Of a stretch of DNA of 64,000 nucleotides, positions 17,107 through 26,518 are shown one piece after another. Under the pieces are notes generated by a model. It did no database searches. It saw only the letters and a list, made by a program, of their open reading frames with translations, and was not told the origin of the DNA. Within the stretch, counting starts at the first letter, position 1. Every line of letters starts with the position of its first letter. The stretch comes from Fibrobacter sp. UWB2 (GTDB lineage: Bacteria > Fibrobacterota > Fibrobacteria > Fibrobacterales > Fibrobacteraceae): contig NZ_MWQK01000001.1 in the NCBI RefSeq assembly GCF_002210425.1, positions 1 to 64,000 of the forward strand, written 5' to 3'. The translations under genes were made by a program, and so were the position numbers.

Positions 17107-19446
17107 TTACAGCACGTCTACAGTTACTTTGTACATAGGCTTGTCCTTGTAACTGCGGAGAGCTTCTCTCGGGGCCGTGATGACTTTCAGGTTTTTCTTC
17201 GTGATGCCCGGCTGAGCGCGTAAGACCTTGAGGAGGTCGGCGTTGCGCTTCGATGCCATTTGCGGGAGAACCTTCATCATGTAGTTCTTGTCGATTTCGG
17301 CGGAGTGTTCCTTGACGTAGGCCTGGAACTCCTTGTCCTTTTCTTTAATTTCTTCGATGGCCCTGTAGTCGAGTTCGTTCAGTTCCGTCTTGTTGTTCTT
17401 TTGCTTATAGAAATCGATCTTGAGCTGTTTGACCTTGTATTCCTTGGCGGTCTTTCTCGGGTTGTAGTACTGCGTGAAGGTCAGCATCAGGTTCGGGTCC
17501 TTCTGGATCATTTCCGTCATCTTGGTGGCCTTGGCGTACTGTTCGCTGGTGAACGTATCTGTGTTTGCGTCAATCAGCACTTCATCGTTCTTGCCGAGGT
17601 CAAAGCCGAGCGCGCTTGCGCCTGCCATGGCGAGGTTTCCAACGAGTCTGAACGGAGAAATAGCGACCTTCACGAGCAGGTTCACGACGGTCTTCCAGAT
17701 GATTTTGCCGTAAGAGAATTCAGGGTCATCGAGGTTGCCTTTGACCGGCACGTCGAACTGGATTTTGTCGTCCTTGTCCTTCAAGATGTAGAGACCGATT
17801 TTCATCGGGACGGTGTATTCCGGATCGATGTCGTCCACCTTGTTGCCGACGGTGATGTTGTAAATGTCAATCGTGTTCTTGCTGTCGATGTTGCGGTCGA
17901 CAATCTTGTTTTCGCTTGCGAAGGCGAGGGTGCCTGCCTTGAGCGGGTAAGCCGTGTAGTGCAACGAGTAGTTCGAGAAGTGCTTGAGCACGAGGTTCTT
18001 CACGCTGATGTAGATGTCCATCGTGTTCAGGTTGCTGAGTGCTCCGTGGTACTTGAGCGAGAGACTGCCACCTTCGGGGAATGCGGCAGAAACGTTCACG
18101 TTGCAAGGCGTGTCGTAGTTGATGTTCTGGCCGGTAACGGTAATGGCGCTCACCTTGTAGTTGAACGGACGGATAATGGTGTGATCGGTGATGGTGATGT
18201 AAGTGTTCTTGACGAGGAGCTTGTTTATCTTCGCCTTGAGCTTCTTTGCGGCGGCGGGCTTTTCTGCTGTAGTTGTTGCGCTAGTCGAATCAGCGACGAC
18301 CTTTGTTGTATCTGTGGGTTCTTGCTTTGCAGCTTCTGCAACTGGTTCTGCCTGCGTAGAATCGGCGGCGGTTGTATCCGTCATGCTTCCGGCCTTGTTC
18401 TTCGGGGTGAGGAGTACGTCAATGTTTGTCTTGCCGTCCTTGTACAGGTCGATGTGGGCGAAGGCACCATCTACGATGACGGAGTCGATGAGGTATTCGT
18501 TGTCGACGAGGTTTGCCTTGTTGATTCCGACAGTGACGTTTTCTGCGCCCATCTTGCTTCCGCTGACTTCGGTGAGGTCAATCTTGTCGAGCGAGACCTT
18601 GCCCTTGACATTGGAGGCGAGGATGCTGTTGATGTTACCGCTGATGGCGATTTGAGCCGAGAGGTAACCCGCAAAATCCTTGTAGTTGATGGAATCGTTC
18701 AGGTACGGCTTGATGCAGGAGAGTGCAAATCTATTCAGGTTCAGGAAGATGTTGAAGTCGTAGGTGGCCATGTTGGCATCGACCTTCACGTTCAGGTCGC
18801 CACCGTCTGCAAACTTGAGGCTCACGTCGACGCCGGTCGAGTTGTCTTCGAGATAAATGGCCGGGATATTGATGGAAAAGTCCTTGAGGTGGAATTTGGA
18901 GCCGACTTTTGTATCCTGGTAGATGATGTTGCCCTTGTCAAATACGATGTTTCTCAGGCTGAGCTTGACGGGGAGCCCTGCGGCGATTTCAGCAGCGCTC
19001 TTGCTGCTGTCCGATTCGACCTTCTTTTCTTCGGGGTGCTCGGCGTAATAGATGCTGTCCTTTTGGGCGAGGAAGTCTAGAATATCGGAGAAGTTGAAGC
19101 GTTCTCCGTGCTGCGTGGTGCGAACATAGAGGGCCTTCATGTAGATGTCGCTGATGTCAAGCGTTCTCGTGAAGAGCTTTAGCGGGTTGATGTTCATACT
19201 GAACTTGTCGAACGCGACAAAGCGGGTCTTGTCGTCCGCTTCCATGACCGCGAGTGTATCTACGTCCAAAACGTAGGTAAACGGGTTCAGGCTGATGTTC
19301 TTGATGGTGATGCTTCGGCCAATCATTTCCTTGGAGTGCTCTTCGATGTAGCTACGGGCAATCTTGGGCGCTACGAGAAGTGTGACGAAGTAGAGGAGGA
19401 TCAAAGATCCTAATACAATGAGGGTGATTTTGAGTGGCTTTTTCAT
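17107..19446 (-). CDS. DUF748/AsmA-like inner-membrane-anchored protein
   Basis: A 779-residue protein with one N-terminal membrane helix (LKITLIVLGSLILLYFVTLLVA). The periplasmic part starts ITIKNISLNPFTYVLDVDTL, the DUF748 hallmark that resembles AsmA-type domains. Repeats of that fold follow, with FNYKVSAITVTGQNINYDTP and VPMKIGLYILKDKDDKIQFD in the second half. A Ala/Thr-rich low-complexity linker lies around residues 355-415. AsmA-like proteins bridge the membranes and move or organise lipids; that role here is inference. A longer frame exists, but the ATG at 19446 has TAGATT seven bases upstream and begins the signal anchor. Confidence 0.7.
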   Translation of the reverse strand: MKKPLKITLIVLGSLILLYFVTLLVAPKIARSYIEEHSKEMIGRSITIKNISLNPFTYVLDVDTLAVMEADDKTRFVAFDKFSMNINPLKLFTRTLDISDIYMKALYVRTTQHGERFNFSDILDFLAQKDSIYYAEHPEEKKVESDSSKSAAEIAAGLPVKLSLRNIVFDKGNIIYQDTKVGSKFHLKDFSINIPAIYLEDNSTGVDVSLKFADGGDLNVKVDANMATYDFNIFLNLNRFALSCIKPYLNDSINYKDFAGYLSAQIAISGNINSILASNVKGKVSLDKIDLTEVSGSKMGAENVTVGINKANLVDNEYLIDSVIVDGAFAHIDLYKDGKTNIDVLLTPKNKAGSMTDTTAADSTQAEPVAEAAKQEPTDTTKVVADSTSATTTAEKPAAAKKLKAKINKLLVKNTYITITDHTIIRPFNYKVSAITVTGQNINYDTPCNVNVSAAFPEGGSLSLKYHGALSNLNTMDIYISVKNLVLKHFSNYSLHYTAYPLKAGTLAFASENKIVDRNIDSKNTIDIYNITVGNKVDDIDPEYTVPMKIGLYILKDKDDKIQFDVPVKGNLDDPEFSYGKIIWKTVVNLLVKVAISPFRLVGNLAMAGASALGFDLGKNDEVLIDANTDTFTSEQYAKATKMTEMIQKDPNLMLTFTQYYNPRKTAKEYKVKQLKIDFYKQKNNKTELNELDYRAIEEIKEKDKEFQAYVKEHSAEIDKNYMMKVLPQMASKRNADLLKVLRAQPGITKKNLKVITAPREALRSYKDKPMYKVTVDVL

Positions 19447-19542
19447 AGTATAAAATCTAAATATAATTGTGATAAAAATGTTATGTTCCCTGTGGTAAAC
19501 ATGTCTGTCGCGATTTGTTTTCCGTCCTTGTCTGAAAAAAGT

Positions 19543-19548
19543 TATTCT
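19543..19548 (+). promoter_or_regulatory. -10-like box of the GH9 gene, leaderless type
   Basis: TATTCT ends six bases before the ATG at 19555. Confidence 0.4.
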
Positions 19549-19554
19549 TAGAGT

Positions 19555-21174
19555 ATGGACGCGAAAATTCATTATTGTCATCCGGGTTATGTTCCTTCAG
19601 GAGCAAAGTCTTTTTTGGTCGCCTTTTCGGAAGGCTCCTCTTTGCCGTCGGTCAAGTTCAATATTCTAGATAGCGAAAATCGCGTTGTTTACGAAGGTTT
19701 GGCCGAAAACTTGCAGCGCTGTGAATACACCGGCGAGACTCTGTTCAAGGGTGACTTTTCGGCGGTCAAAACCCCGGGGCGTTACCAGATTGCCTTGGTA
19801 GACTTTGATGCGAAGTCGCATTTGTTTGAAGTCTCGGATGAATGGATGAATCGCGAACTCAAGGCGAATATCAAGTCGTTCTATTACCAGCGGAGCGGTG
19901 TCGAGCTGCCAGAGCGTTTGGCGGGTGTTTGGGCACGCCCTGCGGCGCACTTGGACTCAGCTCTCGAATTTCATCCGACAATGGAACGCGCTGGGCTTTG
20001 GAATGCCCATGGCGGCTGGTACGATGCGGGCGATTACGGCAAGTATATTGTGAATGGTGGCGTCAGCGTTGCGACATTGATGCTTGGCTGTGAACTCAAG
20101 AAACCGAATGAACTGCCGGAAAGTTTGCTTGATGAAATTCGTTTTGAACTTGAATTTTTCTTGCGCATGCAGGATGAAGATGGTGGCGTGTTCTTCAAGG
20201 TGACTCCTTACCGTTGGGATGGCTTTGTGACGCCTACGGAATCGGATGCTTCTCAAAAGCGCTATATCCTTGGAAAGTCAACGTCTTCGACTTTGAATTT
20301 TGTGGGAGCGCTTGCTCAGGCTCACCACGTCTATGCCAATGTCGATTGTGATTTTGCGGAAAAATGCTTGTTCGCTGCTATCCGTGCGTACCTTTGGTCC
20401 GAAAAAAATCCTGAAGTCGATTGGCCGCACAATACAGAAGGCAGTGGCGGCTATGGTGATTCGGATTTAGGCGATGACTTTTTCTGGGCTCGTGCCATGT
20501 TGTATCGCGAACTGAAAAACGTTGAAAGTATCGCTGATGTGAATGTTTCAGGCTTGCTTGAACGTTTGGAAAGTCAACTTCCGGTAGATATGGACACGTA
20601 CCTGCCGACATACGGATTGCAATGGCGATCGACACAGAACCTGGCCTGGTTTGCGCTTGCGACAATGGATTGCAAGTGGACGGAACGCGCCCGTATGGCG
20701 TTCAAGTACACGGCCGAAGAAATTTTGCATTTGCAAAAGGAAGACCCGTATGGACTTTCAATTCGCAAGTTCATCTGGGGGAGCAATGGCGATATTGCAA
20801 ACCATGCGCTGACGCTTTATTTGGCGTATGAATGGTTTAATGATTCGAAGTATCGCGATGCGGCGATGGAACAGATTGAATTTATTTATGGCAAGAATCC
20901 TGTAGACGTGAGCTTTGTGACGGGCTCTGCTTGGAGTTCCCCGAAGTTCCCGCATCACCGCATTAGCCATTCCGATGGCGTTGATGAACCGGTGCCTGGG
21001 CTTGTCGTTGGTGGAATTAATGAAGACCGCCAGGATTTGCATAGGAATCCGCATTACATGGGGGAGGCTCGTGGCATGTCTTATGCAGACGAGCAATGTT
21101 CCTTTGCCAGTAACGAAGTTGCTATCAACTGGAGCGCTCCTCTGACAGCGGCATTGCTGCTGTTAAGCGCTTAA
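19555..21174 (+). CDS. GH9 family endoglucanase/cellodextrinase
   Basis: A 539-residue glycoside hydrolase family 9 enzyme acting on beta-1,4-glucan. Residues 1-95 are an Ig-like cellulase N-domain. The (alpha/alpha)6 catalytic domain starts near 104 and has GGWYDAGDYGKYIVNGG with the catalytic Asp pair (D157, D160). FPHHRIS follows, and the last helix has SFASNEVAINWSAP with the acid Glu at about 521. There is no signal peptide, no carbohydrate-binding module and no sorting tail, so it is predicted cytoplasmic. It may cleave imported cellodextrins and not crystalline cellulose. The start is set by the TATTCT box. Confidence 0.9.
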   Translation: MDAKIHYCHPGYVPSGAKSFLVAFSEGSSLPSVKFNILDSENRVVYEGLAENLQRCEYTGETLFKGDFSAVKTPGRYQIALVDFDAKSHLFEVSDEWMNRELKANIKSFYYQRSGVELPERLAGVWARPAAHLDSALEFHPTMERAGLWNAHGGWYDAGDYGKYIVNGGVSVATLMLGCELKKPNELPESLLDEIRFELEFFLRMQDEDGGVFFKVTPYRWDGFVTPTESDASQKRYILGKSTSSTLNFVGALAQAHHVYANVDCDFAEKCLFAAIRAYLWSEKNPEVDWPHNTEGSGGYGDSDLGDDFFWARAMLYRELKNVESIADVNVSGLLERLESQLPVDMDTYLPTYGLQWRSTQNLAWFALATMDCKWTERARMAFKYTAEEILHLQKEDPYGLSIRKFIWGSNGDIANHALTLYLAYEWFNDSKYRDAAMEQIEFIYGKNPVDVSFVTGSAWSSPKFPHHRISHSDGVDEPVPGLVVGGINEDRQDLHRNPHYMGEARGMSYADEQCSFASNEVAINWSAPLTAALLLLSA

Positions 21175-21186
21175 TTGAAATTGTCA

Positions 21187-21236
21187 TGTCTGCCGGAGCC
21201 TGTCCTGAGCGTAGCCGAAGGATGCGGGCATCTCCC
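21187..21236. repeat. Intergenic repeat (GTCATG...CGGGCATCTCC)
   Basis: It lies in the gap between two convergent genes and has the same ends as 59504-59532, but carries an extra inner segment (CCTGTCCTGAGCGTAGCCGA). It may serve as the shared termination region. Confidence 0.5.
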
Positions 21237-21241
21237 TCTAG

Positions 21242-22231
21242 TTATTTCTTGCCTTGCTTTGCCGGCACTTTGGCGGGCGTCTTGACGTCGCCTTTCTTTT
21301 CTTTCGGCTGTTCTTTCGCTGTAGCCTTGGGCGTATCTTTGGATGGCTCTTTGGCTTTTGCCGATGTTTTTTCTTGCGTCTTGCTTGAATCTTTCACAGC
21401 TTCTTTTGTTGTTTCTTTGGCTGTTGCTTTTTCAGAATCCTTGACGGCTTCTTTTTCTGATTCGACTTTTATCTTGTCCTCAATTTTCGGCAGGAGTTTT
21501 TGCAAGTTGACGTTCGAGCGGAATTCACGCTTGTATTCGGCGTAAGAACGGATAGGCTTGTAATAAGAAGAATCAACCGCTTCGAGTGTGTCTGTATTAA
21601 ACAAGTCGAAATACGAGGCGAAAAGAGCTGCCCAACTGCGGAGCCAATCCTTGCGAGATTCGCGGTTGCTATACCAGCAGTTTGGATTGTAAGTGTAATG
21701 ATGGATGTCCTTTGTAACGTAGACAGGACTGTTGCCGGAAAGCTTTTGGAATATTCTCTTGACTCTGTATGTTGACGATGCTCCGGTCAAAAGAAGGACT
21801 GTGTCGGCTTTGTGCTTTTTGAGCCAAGGGACGAGCGAATAGGCTTCGCTAATGGTAGAAGGATCGTTGTGCGGAACGAGAAAAACGGCGTTACTGTCGA
21901 ATGATCCGAGCTTCATGAAGTCATCGGCGTAGAATTCGGAATTGCTGCGTTCACGGTAGACGCGGCGACCAAGAAGGAGGACGGAATCGGCTTTGCCTTC
22001 TTTGACGAGATTTGCGGCGTAGTCGCTGCGTTCAAGATCTGCGGTTTGTCCATCGAGAACGGCAACCCATTTAACGTGTCCTATTTCATCATCTTCGACA
22101 AGCCAATGACCGCTTTTTTCGAAAATGGCGTATGTAAGGACTGCAATAACAAACAAAATCAGCAGTACGATGCCAATGCTGAAGTTCTTTTTCTTTTGGT
22201 TGCTCTTATCTGATTTTAAAATTTTTGACAA
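21242..22231 (-). CDS. Membrane-anchored YdcF/DUF218-like protein with Lys-rich tail
   Basis: A 329-residue protein. One membrane helix (IGIVLLILFVIAVLTYAIF, about 19-37) is followed by a domain resembling DUF218/YdcF: VAVLDGQTADLERSDYAANL, KADSVLLLGRR, HNDPSTISEAYSL and ADTVLLLTGASSTYRVKRIF. This group is linked to envelope and lipid-carrier metabolism in other bacteria. From about residue 240 the chain is a low-complexity Lys/Ala/Glu/Thr tail of about 85 residues (repeated TAKE, AKEPSK motifs). Family call moderate; the tail has no assigned role. It is 5 bp from rimI. Confidence 0.5.
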   Translation of the reverse strand: MSKILKSDKSNQKKKNFSIGIVLLILFVIAVLTYAIFEKSGHWLVEDDEIGHVKWVAVLDGQTADLERSDYAANLVKEGKADSVLLLGRRVYRERSNSEFYADDFMKLGSFDSNAVFLVPHNDPSTISEAYSLVPWLKKHKADTVLLLTGASSTYRVKRIFQKLSGNSPVYVTKDIHHYTYNPNCWYSNRESRKDWLRSWAALFASYFDLFNTDTLEAVDSSYYKPIRSYAEYKREFRSNVNLQKLLPKIEDKIKVESEKEAVKDSEKATAKETTKEAVKDSSKTQEKTSAKAKEPSKDTPKATAKEQPKEKKGDVKTPAKVPAKQGKK

Positions 22232-22236
22232 AATAA

Positions 22237-22665
22237 TTACCTGCAGAACTTGTACAATGCGGCGTCTTCGCCATCGGAATAATATTTCTTGCGGACGCTA
22301 TACAGCTTGAGCCCGTGCTTCTCGTAAAAGGCGCGTGCCTTGGCGTTACCGTCACGGACTTCCAAAAAGCATTGGTCGCCATTTTCGGTGAGTTTGTCCA
22401 AACCCGCTTTCAAAAGTTGACTACCGATGCCTTTGCGCTGTTCTGATGCGCGAGTGGCGATACTCAAAAGCTCGGAATCGGGTCCGAGCAAATGGAATAT
22501 GGCATAACCTAAAAGCTTGGCTTCATCTTCACAAACAACGCAATATGCATAGCTTGCGCGGATTTCCGATAGAAATTGCTTTTCGTTCCAATCCTGAAAC
22601 GCAAGTTCCCGTTGCAATTCGAGAACTTGTGGCAAGTCGTTTTCAGTCATCTCGCGCAGTCGCAT
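22237..22665 (-). CDS. rimI: RimI-type ribosomal protein N-acetyltransferase
   Basis: A 142-residue GNAT acetyltransferase. The acetyl-CoA loop is RASEQRKGIGSQLL, and FLEVRDGNAKARAFYEKHGL with the terminal VRKKYYSDGEDA matches RimI, which acetylates the N-terminus of ribosomal protein bS18. It sits directly after tsaB (5 bp), a common genomic pairing. Confidence 0.85.
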   Translation of the reverse strand: MRLREMTENDLPQVLELQRELAFQDWNEKQFLSEIRASYAYCVVCEDEAKLLGYAIFHLLGPDSELLSIATRASEQRKGIGSQLLKAGLDKLTENGDQCFLEVRDGNAKARAFYEKHGLKLYSVRKKYYSDGEDAALYKFCR

Positions 22666-22670
22666 TGTGA

Positions 22671-23300
22671 TTACACCTTCAACTTCTCGAAGTACGAGGG
22701 CTGGATGTAGTTTGCTTCTTGAATGAGCGAAGGCTTCACCGTATCAAAAAGCGGAGCCCACATGTTGAGCTTCTTGTCGGTGTCGAGAACCGTTGCGATT
22801 CCCTTGTCCTTGAAAACGGCGATGAGCGCTTCGTCTGCAAGTGCGGCTGCATCGACAACGGCGTTCTTCACAGAACTTGCCTGGAGTCGTGCAACGACAT
22901 CAGCGGTTTCGATAAAGCTCTCTTCGTTGTTCAAACGCAAGTACCAGAAGCCATTGCGTGCGCGAATCACGACAGCGACAGATTCATCGGTGGCGCCAGC
23001 AAAGCAGGCGAGGGCCTGCAATGTCGTTACGCCATAGAGGTCGCGTTTGCCGCTAAAGCAAAGCCCTTGGCAGAACGCGACTCCCGTGCGCAGTCCGCTG
23101 AATGAACCCGGTCCGACTGTCACCATGACGCGTTTCACGTCATCGAGAGAGGCTCCGACTTTAGCCAAGAGATTGTCCAGGCTTGCGCTCAGGATTTCGC
23201 CCTTGGCGGACGGATCGACCATTTCTTCGTACACGGAGTCTGCGCTCAGTGCCATCGAGATTCCCTTTCGGGATGTATCTACAAAAAGATCGAAGTTCAT
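22671..23300 (-). CDS. tsaB: tRNA threonylcarbamoyladenosine protein TsaB
   Basis: A 209-residue ASKHA-fold protein. It has the N-terminal LFVDTSRKGISMAL, VTVGPGSFSGLRTGVAFCQG (the TsaB signature) and YGVTTLQALA. TsaB is the scaffold partner of TsaD in making the t6A37 modification of ANN-reading tRNAs; it has no kinase activity of its own. The operon is ddl-tsaB-rimI, with 2 bp to ddl. tsaD is not in the window. Confidence 0.9.
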   Translation of the reverse strand: MNFDLFVDTSRKGISMALSADSVYEEMVDPSAKGEILSASLDNLLAKVGASLDDVKRVMVTVGPGSFSGLRTGVAFCQGLCFSGKRDLYGVTTLQALACFAGATDESVAVVIRARNGFWYLRLNNEESFIETADVVARLQASSVKNAVVDAAALADEALIAVFKDKGIATVLDTDKKLNMWAPLFDTVKPSLIQEANYIQPSYFEKLKV

Positions 23301-23302
23301 GA

Positions 23303-24337
23303 CTAACGCTTAATCTCCAAGCTCTTGTCGATGATGAGGTCGATGAGCTGGCTGTAGGTGATGCCAACGCAAGCAGCCTGTTGCGGCAACAGCGATGTCG
23401 GAGTCATGCCTGGGAGCGTGTTCGTTTCAATTGCAAAGAGCTCGCCGTCCTTCGTGATGCGGACGTCCGTGCGGCTATAGCCTGCACCGCCCAAAGCGTA
23501 GTGGGCGTTCTTCACAAGTTCCTGAATGCGTGCGGTGAGTTCCGGTGCAAATTCAGCCGGAGTGACTTCCTGGCATTCGCCGTTGTACTTTGCTTCGAAG
23601 TCGAAGTATTCACGGGTTGTCATGCGCATTTCGGTCGGCGGAAGCGGCTTTTCGCCTTCAATGTAACCGCAGCTAGCTTCGCCACCGGCGATGAACTTTT
23701 CGCAGAGCAAACGGTTAGAATCCTTGAACAAGTCTTGGGCAATCTTGCCTGCTTCGTCGAGATTCTTCGCAATGCCGATGCCGATGGAGGAACCTCCCAG
23801 CGGGTCCTTGATAACGAGCGGGAATCCGAGTTCGTCGGCAACGCTTACGAGCGTGTCGCCGGTAAAGTTGTGCTTCCAGATCACGCGGTAAGGCGGAGTC
23901 GGGATGCCGTTTGCACGGTAAATTTCCTTGGACTTGATTTTGTCCATGGCGAGGGCCGATGCCAAAAGGCCGCAGCCCGTGTACGGAATGTTCCAGTTTT
24001 CGAGCATGGCCTGGATGTGACCGTCTTCGCCCCACTTGCCGTGGAGGGCGAGGAATGCGATATCTGCCGACGGAAGTTCCGAAAGTGCCGGGGACTTCTT
24101 CTTGTTGGCGGCAGTGCCTTCGAGGCTGTGGAAATAGTTTTCCGAGAAATTTGCCTTCTGGTACGGAGAAAGTTCACGGGAAGACCAATGCCAGGTGCCG
24201 TCCTTGTCAATGAGCACCGGGTGGATGTTGTACCTTTCCGGATCCATGGCGCGCACAACGCCAGTACCGCTAACGACAGAAACATCATGTTCAGTAGATG
24301 GACCGCCCATCAATACCAAAACGCGTAAACGGGACAT
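23303..24337 (-). CDS. ddl: D-alanine--D-alanine ligase
   Basis: A 344-residue ATP-grasp ligase that makes the D-Ala-D-Ala dipeptide of peptidoglycan. It has the N-terminal LMGGPSTEHDVSVVSG, LHGKWGEDG, YTGCGLLASALAMDK, LVIKDPLGGSSIGIG (ATP loop), FDFEAKYNGECQEV with the Tyr typical of D-Ala-specific enzymes, and IETNTLPGMT with metal ligands. Nothing points to a D-Lac or D-Ser variant. The start has GAGGT upstream. It is the first gene of ddl-tsaB-rimI. Confidence 0.95.
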   Translation of the reverse strand: MSRLRVLVLMGGPSTEHDVSVVSGTGVVRAMDPERYNIHPVLIDKDGTWHWSSRELSPYQKANFSENYFHSLEGTAANKKKSPALSELPSADIAFLALHGKWGEDGHIQAMLENWNIPYTGCGLLASALAMDKIKSKEIYRANGIPTPPYRVIWKHNFTGDTLVSVADELGFPLVIKDPLGGSSIGIGIAKNLDEAGKIAQDLFKDSNRLLCEKFIAGGEASCGYIEGEKPLPPTEMRMTTREYFDFEAKYNGECQEVTPAEFAPELTARIQELVKNAHYALGGAGYSRTDVRITKDGELFAIETNTLPGMTPTSLLPQQAACVGITYSQLIDLIIDKSLEIKR

Positions 24338-24451
24338 AAAAACCTCACTAAAAATCTTTGCGATTTAATCTAGTAATTTAACGCAAACTCTTGCCGGAAT
24401 GAACGGGCAAAATCTATATTGAAATAAATAGGTGTTGAAAAAGGAGTTCTT

Positions 24452-25372
24452 ATGCGAGTTTTTGTAACGGGTGGTACAGGTTTTATTGGTCATTACGTGG
24501 TCAAGGCTCTTTTGGAGAAGGGACACGAAGTTGTCATTGCTACGCGCCACCCGAACAAGGTGCCGACATTAAGGGCTAATCCGAACGTCTCATTTGTCGA
24601 GGCGGCACTCACGGATTTCGAAAAGATGGGCGAGGGCCTGATTGGCTGTGACGCCTGCATTCATGTGGCTCTTGGTTGGGGCGATTCCCCGAGCGCCATG
24701 CTCATGAACGATACCCGTGCAACGGTTGCACTCCTAGAAATGTCCGCTCGCGCTGGCTGTGAAAAGTTCATCATGACGAGTAGCACTTCTGCCATGGGCC
24801 GTGTGCGTTCTGAAATGTGTGAATCTACGAGCAATTTGCCGATTGATTTGTACGGTGCCACCAAGGCGGCGGGCGAAGCATTTGTGCTTGGCTTTAGCCA
24901 TGGTTACGGAAGCCAGTTCCCCGAAGTCAAGATGAAGCGTAACATCATTCGTCCGGGGTATACGTTTGGCAATCCGGCGTTCCCCGATGGTTGCTCGCAA
25001 CCGGACCGCCGTTTCTTTGAAATGGCATACGCCGTCAAGGAAAACCGCGATATCAATATCATCAAGAACGATGGCACGCAGTTTATCCACGCTTCCCAGC
25101 AAGCTGAAATTTATATGAAATTGCTGGAATCCGATTACAACGAAGAAATTTTCTTGGGCCTCGGTTCCGAATGGATCAGCTGGAAGGAAATTGCTCAGAA
25201 GATGATTGCCCTCAAGCCGGGTTGCACATCCAAGATTGTGGAAACGGACATGGGCTGGGGCGAAGAACCGATGCTTTATGACGTCCAGAAAATCAGGCAT
25301 TGTTTCGGTCTTTCGTTTGATGCTCACGATTATTTAGACGAGCATATCCGCTGGACTTTTGAAAATGCTTAA
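24452..25372 (+). CDS. NAD(P)-dependent epimerase/dehydratase
   Basis: A 306-residue extended short-chain dehydrogenase. Rossmann motif VTGGTGFIGHYVVKALLEKG is at residues 5-24. The catalytic Ser is in TSSTSAMG, and YGATK gives the YxxxK pair. IIRPGYTFGNP forms the substrate region. The substrate is probably a nucleotide sugar or a related keto compound; sequence alone does not fix it. It is monocistronic, with an AAAAAGGAG ribosome site and a terminator at 25400. Confidence 0.8.
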   Translation: MRVFVTGGTGFIGHYVVKALLEKGHEVVIATRHPNKVPTLRANPNVSFVEAALTDFEKMGEGLIGCDACIHVALGWGDSPSAMLMNDTRATVALLEMSARAGCEKFIMTSSTSAMGRVRSEMCESTSNLPIDLYGATKAAGEAFVLGFSHGYGSQFPEVKMKRNIIRPGYTFGNPAFPDGCSQPDRRFFEMAYAVKENRDINIIKNDGTQFIHASQQAEIYMKLLESDYNEEIFLGLGSEWISWKEIAQKMIALKPGCTSKIVETDMGWGEEPMLYDVQKIRHCFGLSFDAHDYLDEHIRWTFENA

Positions 25373-25399
25373 TTTGTAATTAAATTTTCATCAGAAGTT

Positions 25400-25431
25400 A
25401 AAAAAAGTGCCGCTTTTGTGCGGCACTTTTT
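25400..25431. terminator. Bidirectional terminator
   Basis: AAAAGTGCCGC and GCGGCACTTTTT around a short T-rich loop, between the convergent epimerase and UbiA genes. Confidence 0.85.
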
Positions 25432-25437
25432 GCATTC

Positions 25438-26406
25438 TTACATTCCTAAAATGCTGCTGACGATTAAGGAAATGAGTCCGAACAGCATCGCAAATTTTGT
25501 AAATCGCTGAGCACGACTGTAGTCTTGGCTGCTTGCGCTTATAAGGGATATTGCAAAACACGGCGTAAGCGACAAGGCTGTTAGTGCAAGGAAAACCGGC
25601 GGGTAATTGTGCTTGAATAGTTTGTCTAAGAAGAAGACTGGAATCGGGAGCGAAATCCATGTGAAGATGATGATGTCACCCGCGAGCCTTCTAGCAACCT
25701 TTTCGCCTGCGATAAGCGGAAAAGTCATAATGCCCGCCTTTTCATCTCCGGGCATGTCTTCTAAGTCCTTGTAGATTTCTCGAGCAACGGTGAGTAAGAA
25801 TGCAAAGGGAATTGCGGGGATGATGGCCCACATTTTTTCTTCAGGGTAATCATGCCAAGAAAAGTTGAAGAAGTGTTGCACGGCGTACAGTAACGGGGTG
25901 GTGCAAAGGAATGCGACCGTAATGTTTTTGAGTGCGGGGGAATGCTTGAGCTTGCGGTTGTAGGCAACGAGCAAGGCGCAAAGCAATATGAAGAACCACA
26001 TCGGGAATGACAAGATGACAGCGCCCATCCAGCCGAAGTCAAGAGCGTGTTCTGGGTCCTTGACGACTTCCATGAATCGGACGTTTTGGATGATGCTATC
26101 GCCAATTCCGCAGAGAAGTGCGGTAACGGCTAAAATGTAGCAGGCAATGCGGGCCGTTTTGATAGAAACCTTGCCGGTCACGAGCGGTCGGTTGGGACGG
26201 TTAAGCTTGTCGCTTTCTAAATCGAGGTAGTCGTTTTGGATGTTGGCAAATCCGATAGCTGAGGCAAACCCGAGTATTTGTAGAATGAGAACAGGGGTGG
26301 TTGGGTTGTGCTGTATCAAGGCGTAGCCCACGATAAGGGTGATTATGGCAATCACGATGTTTATGGGACGCGTCATCTTAAAAAGCGTAAAAAGCGTAGA
26401 AATCAT
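25438..26406 (-). CDS. UbiA-family prenyltransferase
   Basis: A 322-residue integral membrane prenyltransferase with about eight hydrophobic helices. Both Asp-rich motifs are present: NDYLDLESDKLNRPNRPL (near 70) and KDLEDMPGDEKAG (near 205), which bind the Mg-prenyl diphosphate. The spacing resembles the geranylgeranylglycerol-phosphate transferase or (S)-2,3-di-O-GGGP synthase-like branch more than menaquinone MenA, but the acceptor cannot be decided from sequence. The start at 26406 has AAGGGAAA upstream; the frame is open further but without a signal. Confidence 0.75.
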   Translation of the reverse strand: MISTLFTLFKMTRPINIVIAIITLIVGYALIQHNPTTPVLILQILGFASAIGFANIQNDYLDLESDKLNRPNRPLVTGKVSIKTARIACYILAVTALLCGIGDSIIQNVRFMEVVKDPEHALDFGWMGAVILSFPMWFFILLCALLVAYNRKLKHSPALKNITVAFLCTTPLLYAVQHFFNFSWHDYPEEKMWAIIPAIPFAFLLTVAREIYKDLEDMPGDEKAGIMTFPLIAGEKVARRLAGDIIIFTWISLPIPVFFLDKLFKHNYPPVFLALTALSLTPCFAISLISASSQDYSRAQRFTKFAMLFGLISLIVSSILGM

Positions 26407-26518
26407 GGATTTTCCCTTCGATAACAACTGAATAATAGACAAAAAATACGTTTGTGAAAAGAGCTTTTCTTTAAAATGGCTCAAATTAGGTGAAAAAACT
26501 AATTTCTATCTTTACACT

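Noticed and set aside
17260-19080. A 606-codon open frame opposite the DUF748 gene
   Set aside because: Antisense shadow: Val/Asp/Glu-biased with no domain, no start signal; the minus-strand protein has a clear membrane anchor and family features.
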